Shown: positions 1-4,582 of the stretch, piece by piece
How the letters are laid out: each line of letters begins with the position of its first letter
How positions within the stretch are numbered: position 1 is the first letter of the stretch
Origin: an uncultured Clostridia bacterium
Lineage (GTDB): Bacteria; Bacillota; Clostridia; Lachnospirales; Lachnospiraceae
DNA length: 5,037 nt
Assembly: GCA_946614685.1 (NCBI GenBank)
Contig: CAMOHF010000114.1
Span: 1 to 5,037, forward strand
Direction of reading: 5' to 3'
Notes under the pieces: model-generated
Told to the model about the DNA's origin: nothing
The model's input: the letters and a program-made list of their open reading frames with translations, nothing else
Databases searched by the model: none
Program-made: the position numbers and the translations under genes

Positions 1-1
1 T

Positions 2-160
2 GAACTCTTGAACAGAAGGTATCGAGGACAGGATCTTTCTGACGATTCCGTTAGACGAAAAGCCTTCGGATTCCTTATGAGACGCGGGTTTTCTTATGAC
101 AGTATTCGTCAGGGCATGTCTGCCTACGAGAAGAAATCACTTGACATAATTCACGAATAA
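2..160 (+). CDS. recX: Regulatory protein RecX, C-terminal fragment (5' end outside window)
   Basis: An open frame enters from the left edge and stops at TAA 158-160, giving the last 52 residues of a protein. The tail contains RRKAFGFLMRRGFSYDSIRQ (about residues 18-37 of the visible part), which fits the closing three-helix repeat of RecX: a basic helix, then a R-G-[FY]-S-Y-D-x-I motif, then a short end. RecX binds RecA filaments in the cytoplasm and tempers recombination and the SOS response. Position also supports the call, because recA-recX-rny is a common order in Clostridia; recA would then lie further left, outside the window. The gene's final codons also contain the -35 box of the next promoter. 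The domain is repetitive and only one repeat is visible, so the family call is good but not certain. Confidence 0.82.
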   Translation, partial: ELLNRRYRGQDLSDDSVRRKAFGFLMRRGFSYDSIRQGMSAYEKKSLDIIHE

Positions 161-169
161 GTATAAAAT
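141..169 (+). promoter_or_regulatory. Sigma-A promoter for rny, -35 inside recX
   Basis: A perfect TTGACA at 141-146 is followed after 17 bp by TAAAAT at 164-169 (5 of 6 matches to TATAAT). The -35 lies in the last codons of recX and the -10 just past its stop. Transcription would start near 176, giving a leader of roughly 48 nt before the rny ATG. Rny can therefore be made independently of recA-recX. Confidence 0.75.
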
Positions 170-194
170 TTATACGTTGTATTTCTTTAAATAC
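161..194 (+). repeat. Two GTAT/ATAC dyads at the rny promoter and leader start
   Basis: GTATAAA-A-TTTATAC at 161-175 is a perfect 7-1-7 inverted repeat that covers the -10 box. GTATTT-CTTT-AAATAC at 179-194 is a second, 6-4-6 inverted repeat whose outer half-sites match (GTAT and ATAC). Their starts are 18 bp apart. The first could be an operator. The second falls in the transcribed leader, where it could form an RNA hairpin, extendable by T177-A196 and T178-G195. No regulator can be named from the sequence, and AT-rich dyads do arise by chance. Confidence 0.45.
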
Positions 195-204
195 GAAACT
201 AAAT

Positions 205-218
205 AAGGAGGTGCTCCT
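205..218 (+). promoter_or_regulatory. rny ribosome binding site within a self-paired hairpin
   Basis: The SD AAGGAGG (205-211) is immediately followed by its own complement: AGGAG (206-210), loop GTG, CTCCT (214-218), a perfect 5-bp stem. The ATG lies 12 nt after the SD, longer than the usual 5-9. No in-frame start lies closer, and the frame is closed upstream by TAA at 200-202, so the ATG at 224 is kept. Folding of the hairpin would hide the SD. Confidence 0.65.
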
Positions 219-223
219 GGGCG

Positions 224-1786
224 ATGTTACTGGCATTGGAGATTCAGTCTATTGTGATCTTTGCCGTCATCCTCGTGGTTGCCGTTTTTGCTACATGGTT
301 CGCAGCAGTTGCTTACCGTAAGAACGTAGCAGAAGCCAAGATCGGCAAGGCAGAGGATAAAGCAAGAGAAATTATAGATGAAGCATTAAAGAATGCAGAA
401 GCCAAGAAGCGTGAGGTCCTCCTCGAAGCGAAAGAAGATGCGCTGAAGACGAAGAATGACATGGAAAAAGAAGTCAAGGATCGTCGTAGTGAAGTTCAGC
501 GTATGGAGAAGCGACTCTTATCCAGAGAAGAGAATCTGGACAAGAAGACGGAAGCTGTCGAGAAAAAAGAAGCCAACTTAAGCCGCAAAGAGCAAGAGCT
601 CGAGAAGCTGAAGCGTGAGGTTTCGGACCTTGAAGCGAAAAGGACGCAGGAACTGGAAAGACTTTCCGGTCTCACCTCTGAACAGGCAAAGGAATACTTA
701 CTAAGGACTGTTGAAGACGAAGTCAAACACGAAACAGCAGTCATGATCAAAGAATTAGAAACGAGAGCAAAAGAAGAAGCAGACAAAAAGGCGAAGGAAT
801 ATGTGGTAACCGCCATCCAAAAGTGTGCGGCAGATCAGGTTTCAGAAACTACGATCTCACTTGTTCAGTTGCCGAACGATGAAATGAAAGGAAGGATCAT
901 CGGTCGAGAGGGACGAAACATTCGTGCTTTGGAGACCATGACAGGTGTTGACTTGATCATTGACGATACACCTGAAGCTGTGATCCTGTCGAGCTTCGAT
1001 CCGATCCGCCGTGAGGTGGCAAGGATTGCGCTGGAGAAACTGATCCTGGACGGACGTATCCATCCCGCCAGAATCGAAGAGATGGTCGAGAAAGCGCAGA
1101 AGGAAGTTGAGAAGATCATCCGTGAAGAGGGAGAGGCCGCGATCCTTGAGGTAGGTGTACACGGGATCCATCCCGAGCTTGTACGACTTCTCGGTAAGAT
1201 GAAGTACAGAACAAGCTACGGCCAGAATTGCTTAAAGCATTCAATTGAAGTCTCGCTCTTATCCGGTTTGCTTGCCGGCGAGTTGGGATTAGACGTTCGT
1301 TTAGCCAAGCGTGCAGGACTTCTGCATGACATCGGCAAATCACTTGATCATGAGATGGAGGGATCTCACGTATCCATCGGTGTGGACTTGTGCAGAAAGT
1401 ACAAGGAGTCAGCAATCGTTATCAATGCGGTTGAGTCACATCACGGAGATGTTGAGCCTCAGAGTTTGATAGCTTGTATCGTTCAGGCTGCAGATACCAT
1501 TTCCGCAGCGAGACCCGGTGCAAGACGAGAGACCTTAGAGACATACACCACACGACTGAAATCACTGGAAGATATTGCCAACAGTTTCAAGGGTGTAGAC
1601 AAGACCTTTGCTATTCAGGCAGGTAGAGAGATCCGGGTTATGGTAGTTCCGGAGCAGGTAAGCGACTCAGACATGGTACTTTTGGCCAGAGATATTTCAA
1701 AGCAGATCGAAGCTGAACTGGAATATCCCGGACAGATCAAAGTCAGCGTTGTCAGAGAATCACGCGTTACCGACTATGCAAAATAA
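224..1786 (+). CDS. rny: Ribonuclease Y (membrane-anchored endoribonuclease)
   Basis: The 520-residue product has the full RNase Y architecture and usual length. Residues about 8-30 form one N-terminal membrane helix. Residues about 31-215 are a long charged coiled coil rich in K, E and R. A KH RNA-binding domain follows at about 216-285, with [11 protein letters not shown] at 223-233. An HD metal-dependent hydrolase domain spans about 335-430, with H339, the H368-D369 pair (LLHDIGKS), H406-H407 and D424. A conserved C-terminal domain completes the protein. In Firmicutes, RNase Y starts bulk mRNA decay and processes selected operon transcripts at the inner face of the membrane, working with degradosome partners. 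The active-site histidines and aspartates and the GREG loop are intact, so the enzyme should be functional. The start is the ATG after the AGGAGG at 206-211. The gene has its own promoter and ends at an intrinsic terminator four bases past its stop, so it is mainly a single-gene unit. Confidence 0.98.
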   Translation: MLLALEIQSIVIFAVILVVAVFATWFAAVAYRKNVAEAKIGKAEDKAREIIDEALKNAEAKKREVLLEAKEDALKTKNDMEKEVKDRRSEVQRMEKRLLSREENLDKKTEAVEKKEANLSRKEQELEKLKREVSDLEAKRTQELERLSGLTSEQAKEYLLRTVEDEVKHETAVMIKELETRAKEEADKKAKEYVVTAIQKCAADQVSETTISLVQLPNDEMKGRIIGREGRNIRALETMTGVDLIIDDTPEAVILSSFDPIRREVARIALEKLILDGRIHPARIEEMVEKAQKEVEKIIREEGEAAILEVGVHGIHPELVRLLGKMKYRTSYGQNCLKHSIEVSLLSGLLAGELGLDVRLAKRAGLLHDIGKSLDHEMEGSHVSIGVDLCRKYKESAIVINAVESHHGDVEPQSLIACIVQAADTISAARPGARRETLETYTTRLKSLEDIANSFKGVDKTFAIQAGREIRVMVVPEQVSDSDMVLLARDISKQIEAELEYPGQIKVSVVRESRVTDYAK

Positions 1787-1789
1787 GCG

Positions 1790-1818
1790 AAAGGTGTGGG
1801 GAAACCCACACCTTTTTT
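1790..1818 (+). terminator. Intrinsic terminator after rny
   Basis: AAAGGTGTGGG (1790-1800) pairs perfectly with CCCACACCTTT (1805-1815) around a GAAA tetraloop (1801-1804), an 11-bp stem. Six T residues run through 1813-1818. The hairpin begins 4 nt after the rny stop codon. The SD of the following gene begins at the next base, 1819. Confidence 0.92.
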
Positions 1819-1823
1819 AGGAG
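1819..1823 (+). promoter_or_regulatory. Ribosome binding site fixing the nudF start
   Basis: AGGAG at 1819-1823 lies 8 nt before the ATG at 1832. This spacing favours that ATG over the in-frame GTG at 1796, which lies inside the terminator hairpin and has no SD. Confidence 0.85.
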
Positions 1824-1831
1824 TAAATCAG

Positions 1832-2386
1832 ATGGACTTAAAGTTTAAACGAAAGCGCATGGAGAAAGCATACGAGTCTACACTTGTGGAAGCGTACAAG
1901 GACTATCTTGAAACCCCCGACGGCAGAGAGGTGTGTTACGATTACCTTCATCACAAGACCGGCGGCGGTGCCGGGATTCTTATGGTTGATGAGGACGACT
2001 GTGTTTATCTGGTCAGACTGTATCGAAACTCCATCGACCGTGTGACTTTGGAGATTCCGGCAGGTGCATATAGCAGAAGCGACGAGTCCGGCCGGGACTG
2101 CGCGATGCGTGAGGTGGAAGAGGAGACGGGTATGATCCCCGGAAAGTTGATTCATTTGTCCAACATTGTTTCATCCATCGGGACCTATGATGAGCAGACG
2201 GATATCTTTATCGGACTGAATCTCTCAAAGGGAACGCAGAAGTTGGATCCGAATGAGTTCATGGAATGTGTAAAACTCCCGATTACCGAAGCGCTTTCCC
2301 TGATTGAGCAGGGAGAGATTGTGGACAGTAAGACGGTTCTCTCCATCTACGCATATCTGTATATGAAGTCGGCCGGGAAACTTTAA
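1832..2386 (+). CDS. nudF: NUDIX hydrolase, ADP-ribose pyrophosphatase type
   Basis: The 184-residue cytoplasmic protein carries the NudF signature LEIPAG (73-78) leading into a Nudix box (78-101) that ends in REVEEETGM, with the catalytic and metal-binding glutamates in place (E94, E97, E98 and neighbours). Family members of this subtype cleave ADP-ribose to AMP and ribose 5-phosphate with Mg2+, clearing NAD breakdown products. Substrate is inferred from family resemblance; NDP-sugars are possible alternatives. The box is one residue longer than the canonical 23: six residues (AYSRSD) rather than five separate G78 from E85. The start chosen is the ATG 8 nt after AGGAG. The length fits NudF proteins, and the nudF/xerD neighbourhood is also known from Bacillus. 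No promoter is visible between rny and this gene, so it probably depends on read-through of the rny terminator. It ends at a strong terminator of its own. Confidence 0.9.
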   Translation: MDLKFKRKRMEKAYESTLVEAYKDYLETPDGREVCYDYLHHKTGGGAGILMVDEDDCVYLVRLYRNSIDRVTLEIPAGAYSRSDESGRDCAMREVEEETGMIPGKLIHLSNIVSSIGTYDEQTDIFIGLNLSKGTQKLDPNEFMECVKLPITEALSLIEQGEIVDSKTVLSIYAYLYMKSAGKL

Positions 2387-2403
2387 ATGACATAGAATTA
2401 CAT

Positions 2404-2440
2404 AAAAGGTTGCCATAATCATTTATGGCAACCTTTTTTT
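2404..2440 (+). terminator. Intrinsic terminator after nudF
   Basis: A perfect 15-bp stem is formed by AAAAGGTTGCCATAA (2404-2418) and its complement (2423-2437), with loop TCAT and seven T residues at 2434-2440. It lies 17 nt after the nudF stop and cleanly separates this unit from xerD. Confidence 0.95.
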
Positions 2441-2557
2441 GTAAAAAAATTTCAAAGGCTTTTCCGCTATATCTTGAATGGATTTATATTGCAAATCTCT
2501 ATATTGTAGTATTACGAAAGATTTACAATTTTGTTAAGAAAATTTGAAAAAATCTAT
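2441..2557. other. AT-rich intergenic stretch, no gene seen
   Basis: This stretch between the nudF terminator and the xerD promoter is strongly AT-rich and holds no convincing coding frame or RNA gene. ATTTACA (2521-2527) is repeated in inverse orientation as TGTAAAT (2567-2573) in the promoter spacer. TTGAAT (2474-2479) followed by TATATT (2500-2505) is too widely spaced (20 bp) to be called a promoter. Confidence 0.6.
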
Positions 2558-2586
2558 TTGATTTTATGTAAATTAGTTATTATAAT
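2558..2586 (+). promoter_or_regulatory. Sigma-A promoter for xerD
   Basis: TTGATT (2558-2563) and a perfect TATAAT (2581-2586) are separated by 17 bp in an AT-rich context. Transcription would begin near 2593, leaving a leader of about 44 nt before the xerD ATG. This position, downstream of the nudF terminator, makes it the natural promoter of xerD and the gene after it. Confidence 0.85.
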
Positions 2587-2611
2587 GTTACTAAATGGTT
2601 GAAAAACTGTG

Positions 2612-2634
2612 AAGAACGGTAACAAGGGGTTCTT
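2612..2634 (+). promoter_or_regulatory. xerD ribosome binding site in a hairpin loop
   Basis: AAGGGG (2624-2629) stands 7 nt before the ATG at 2637 and fixes the start. AAGAAC (2612-2617) pairs with GTTCTT (2629-2634), placing most of the SD in an 11-nt loop. The six-pair stem is weak, so a regulatory effect is only possible. Confidence 0.5.
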
Positions 2635-2636
2635 GC

Positions 2637-3524
2637 ATGAACGCATATATTCAAGATTATGTAACCTATTTGAATACGGTAAAACGCGCAAGTCAGAATA
2701 CGGTTGCATCCTATATCAGAGATCTGAATAAGCTTACGACTTTTTTGGGGATTGACCAGGGTAAGTCCTTTTCGGATGTAAATGCCACAGACCTGTCTGC
2801 CTATGTGATGGACTTGGAACAGCAGGGTCTGTCTCAGGCAACCATCTCGAGAAACATCTCCAGTATGAAGTCTTTTTTTATGTATCTGTTTCGACAGGGT
2901 GTTGTAGCGGACGATTATACGGATCAATTAAAGCCGCCCAAGCTTGAGAAGAAGGTTCCGGATACGCTTTCCGTGGCAGAGGTGAATCTACTTTTAGAGC
3001 AACCGCAGAGAAGCACGCCTAAAGAAGTACGTGACAAGGCGATGCTCGAACTTCTTTATGCAACAGGTATGCGCGTGTCTGAGTTGATCTCTCTGAAACT
3101 GTCAGATGTAAATTTACCGCTTGGCTATATCCTGTGCCGTGATACGAACAAGGAGCGAGTGATCCCTATCGAGAACGCAGCGAAGAATGCGCTCTCCGTG
3201 TATATCAACACGGTACGTGCCGGTATCTGCGGTGATTCTGAGTACCTCTTTGTGAATATGAAGGGCCAGCCCATGTCCCGCCAGGGATTCTGGAAGCTGA
3301 TTAAGAGTTATGCGAAAAAGGCCGGCATCGATAAAGATATTACACCGCATATGATTCGTCATTCCTTCGCATCACACTTAGTGTCTAACGGAGCAGACTT
3401 AAAGGCGGTGCAAGAGATGCTCGGACCCTCCGATATCTCCACCACGCAGATCTACCTTCGAAGCCGCCAGAGCCGCATCAAGGAAGAGTACGAAAAAGCT
3501 CATCCCCGTGCGAAGGCGAGGTAG
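2637..3524 (+). CDS. xerD: XerD-type site-specific tyrosine recombinase (variant active site)
   Basis: The 295-residue length matches XerD (about 298 in E. coli). Residues about 1-90 form the SAM-like N-terminal DNA-binding domain, and about 110-290 the catalytic domain. The visible active site comprises R146 (ATGMRVSEL), H238 and R241 (HMIRH) and nucleophile Y273 (TTQIY). With XerC, XerD resolves chromosome dimers at dif during division. The partner gene is not in this window. Two expected residues differ. The conserved LGH histidine (E. coli H270) is P264, encoded by CCC at 3426-3428. The lysine of the GKGNKER hairpin (E. coli K172) is absent, since the aligned segment reads RDTNKER (168-174); K172 here belongs to NKER. 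The nudF-side location agrees with xerD in Bacillus, which favours true XerD over a phage or transposon integrase. The gene has its own promoter and likely leads a two-gene unit with the next ORF. Activity is uncertain because of the two changes. Confidence 0.9.
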   Translation: MNAYIQDYVTYLNTVKRASQNTVASYIRDLNKLTTFLGIDQGKSFSDVNATDLSAYVMDLEQQGLSQATISRNISSMKSFFMYLFRQGVVADDYTDQLKPPKLEKKVPDTLSVAEVNLLLEQPQRSTPKEVRDKAMLELLYATGMRVSELISLKLSDVNLPLGYILCRDTNKERVIPIENAAKNALSVYINTVRAGICGDSEYLFVNMKGQPMSRQGFWKLIKSYAKKAGIDKDITPHMIRHSFASHLVSNGADLKAVQEMLGPSDISTTQIYLRSRQSRIKEEYEKAHPRAKAR

Positions 3525-3584
3525 AGTAACTGAAGTCTGTAGTGAAATCGAGCGTGCTGAGATAGCGATAACAGGAGGTTTTTT

Positions 3585-4301
3585 ATGGCACTGACATTAA
3601 AGGATCCCGGTCAGGGATCACAGGAGAATGATAATAAAAAGGCGGAGAGCACCTACAATTCTCCGGTGAATCCGGATTATATCAAGGCGGATCCCATCGT
3701 GCTTTCAAAGCCGGACTTAAGCATAGAAAGCAATATGCGTAAGGAGTCATCAAGCGACAAGGTGATCGGTATTTTGAAACTGGTGATACCGCTTCTGATC
3801 CTGATCATCGGCGGCAAGCTGATCTATGACAAGCTGACTTCGAAGCCGAAGGATGTAACGGATATCGTGAAGTCCGACGAGACGGCAATCGAAAAAGAGC
3901 TTGGGATTACCTTGGAGAACAACGATGCCATGGTACATCAGATCCATCAGTACAGTCGCGGGAAGGTCACCGTGTCCGGCAATGGCGATATCGGTGTGAT
4001 CTATATTGACGGTAAGCAGGTGGGGCTTCATATCAACAATAAGAAGTACGGTATGTATGGTGTCGCCATCGGTGACGCTATGGCGCATGCGGAGAAGGAT
4101 ATGAAGTTTGACTATAACAAATCCACATCCGTCTTAGATGACGCATTGAGCGGGAAGTCCATGACATGGTACTACTACAATACCGAAACCAATGAGGCGA
4201 TCGCTCTTACCGAGAATGAAACCACCGCAAGAGTGGTTGCGATCACTTATTTCTCGGATTTTCATAAGGTAACGGAGAATCTCGAGGGTATATCCGACTA
4301 G
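3585..4301 (+). CDS. Unrecognised single-pass membrane protein
   Basis: This is a real gene by its SD (AGGAGG at 3573-3578, 6 nt before the ATG), full open length (238 residues) and codon use like its neighbours. I do not recognise the family. Residues 1-59 are polar, rich in S, N, P and D, and look unstructured. Residues about 60-80 are a single hydrophobic segment with Lys near both edges (K65, K78) and a central IPLLILIIGG core. Residues 85-238 form a soluble domain with a beta-rich look (for example KVTVSGNGDIGVIYIDGKQV, 127-146), then YGVAIGDAMAHAEKDM (158-173), a WYYYNTET turn (195-202) and a closing VVAITYFSDF strand (217-226). The YGVxIGD-plus-helix pattern vaguely resembles small extracytoplasmic domains on Gram-positive lipoproteins; that is only an impression. 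No lipobox or cell-wall anchor is seen. With Lys on both sides of the segment, topology is not settled. No terminator lies between it and xerD, so co-transcription is likely. Confidence 0.82.
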   Translation: MALTLKDPGQGSQENDNKKAESTYNSPVNPDYIKADPIVLSKPDLSIESNMRKESSSDKVIGILKLVIPLLILIIGGKLIYDKLTSKPKDVTDIVKSDETAIEKELGITLENNDAMVHQIHQYSRGKVTVSGNGDIGVIYIDGKQVGLHINNKKYGMYGVAIGDAMAHAEKDMKFDYNKSTSVLDDALSGKSMTWYYYNTETNEAIALTENETTARVVAITYFSDFHKVTENLEGISD

Positions 4302-4349
4302 GACGATGTACAGGTCGGCTGCCCGATCGAAACATATGCATGAGAGATA

Positions 4350-4378
4350 TTGACACGGAGAAATTCGTGCTATATAAT
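4350..4378 (+). promoter_or_regulatory. Fully consensus sigma-A promoter of the thiY unit
   Basis: TTGACA (4350-4355) and TATAAT (4373-4378) both match consensus perfectly, with a 17-bp spacer. Transcription should start near 4384-4386. The strength fits a unit whose output is then limited by a riboswitch. No terminator is seen between the preceding gene (stop at 4301) and this promoter, so some read-through from upstream may also enter the riboswitch. Confidence 0.94.
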
Positions 4379-4385
4379 AACCGTC

Positions 4386-4400
4386 GTCGCTTGGTGCGAC
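4386..4400 (+). promoter_or_regulatory. Hairpin at the predicted 5' end of the riboswitch RNA
   Basis: GTCGC (4386-4390) and GCGAC (4396-4400) form a perfect 5-bp stem around TTGGT. It begins at or within two bases of the predicted transcription start and abuts the TPP aptamer. It may protect the 5' end or stack on the weak closing helix of the aptamer. Confidence 0.6.
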
Positions 4401-4492
4401 TATCAGGAGTGCTCGCGGAAGCGGGCTGAGAGACAGCATAAACCTGCTGTTAATCCTTAACCTGATCCGGGTAATGCCGGCGTAGGGAGAAG
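4400..4492 (+). ncRNA. TPP riboswitch aptamer (THI element)
   Basis: The conserved THI-box segments appear in order. AGGAGTGC (4405-4412) is the 5' core. A 5-bp hairpin (4412-4416 with 4421-4425) follows with a GGAA tetraloop. CTGAGA (4426-4431) forms the pyrimidine-sensing bulge. An optional arm pairs ACAGCA (4433-4438) with TGCTGT (4445-4450). The strand TCCT (4454-4457) pairs with AGGA (4405-4408). The pyrophosphate-sensing arm has CCTGAT (4461-4466), a CCGG/CCGG stem (4467-4470 with 4477-4480) and GCGTAGGGA (4480-4488). The AGGA/TCCT pair replaces the commoner GGGG/CCCC and keeps pairing. The closing helix is poor: the best I find is CT(A)TC (4400-4404) with GAAG (4489-4492), four pairs and one bulged A. 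Binding thiamine pyrophosphate should reduce expression of the ThiY-like gene just downstream. Confidence 0.97.
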
Positions 4493-4508
4493 ACGGTATC
4501 GAAAGAAC

Positions 4509-4548
4509 AGGCTTTTCAATTCGCTGTGCGATTTGGAAGGCCTTTATT
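4509..4548 (+). terminator. Riboswitch terminator-like hairpin
   Basis: Bases 4509-4524 pair with 4528-4543: nine pairs at the base (two G-U), two A-T pairs, one T-T mismatch, then four pairs closed by a TGT loop. The tail TTTATT (4543-4548) is U-rich but interrupted by an A and then a G. The stem is strong and the tail moderate. Its place between aptamer and start codon fits TPP-induced early termination. A clear antiterminator partner was not found. Confidence 0.7.
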
Positions 4549-4576
4549 GTCTCCTCCGAAAGAAATGAAAGGAGAT
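4549..4576 (+). promoter_or_regulatory. SD-sequestering hairpin before thiY
   Basis: TCTCCT (4550-4555) pairs exactly with AGGAGA (4570-4575), the SD of the next gene, with an extra G-T pair (4549 with 4576) and a 14-nt loop. The SD lies 8 nt before the ATG. TCTCC can alternatively pair with GGAGA at 4486-4490, the 3' strand of the aptamer. That gives a plausible switch: without ligand the aptamer strand captures the anti-SD, and with TPP the anti-SD is free to mask the SD. Confidence 0.6.
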
Positions 4577-4582
4577 TCCAAC

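Noticed and set aside
496..816. Antisense open frames opposite the rny coiled-coil region, and similar ones elsewhere in rny, nudF and xerD
   Set aside because: They mirror the codon bias of the sense gene, give low-complexity Ser/Phe-rich or unrelated products, and lack convincing start signals.
1749..1780. Promoter for nudF within the 3' end of rny (TTGTCA at 1749-1754)
   Set aside because: No acceptable -10 box occurs at 16-18 bp spacing.
1796..1831. GTG start at 1796 giving the NUDIX protein 12 extra N-terminal residues
   Set aside because: The GTG lies inside the terminator stem and has no SD, whereas the ATG at 1832 has AGGAG at 8 nt spacing.
2547..2574. Complete dif recombination site upstream of xerD
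   Set aside because: Only the XerD-arm-like half matches; the left 11 bases (2547-2557) do not resemble a XerC arm.
2587..2623. GTTAC/GTAAC inverted repeat in the xerD leader
   Set aside because: Five pairs with a 27-nt interior, and the first arm lies at or before the predicted transcription start.
4313..4326. TCGG-CTGC-CCGA as a terminator after the membrane protein gene
   Set aside because: Only four pairs and no T-run follows; not enough for a terminator.
4381..4496. CCGTC (4381-4385) pairing with GACGG (4492-4496) as an outer closing helix for the TPP riboswitch
   Set aside because: The TATAAT ends at 4378, so transcription should begin near 4385 and most of CCGTC would not be in the RNA.
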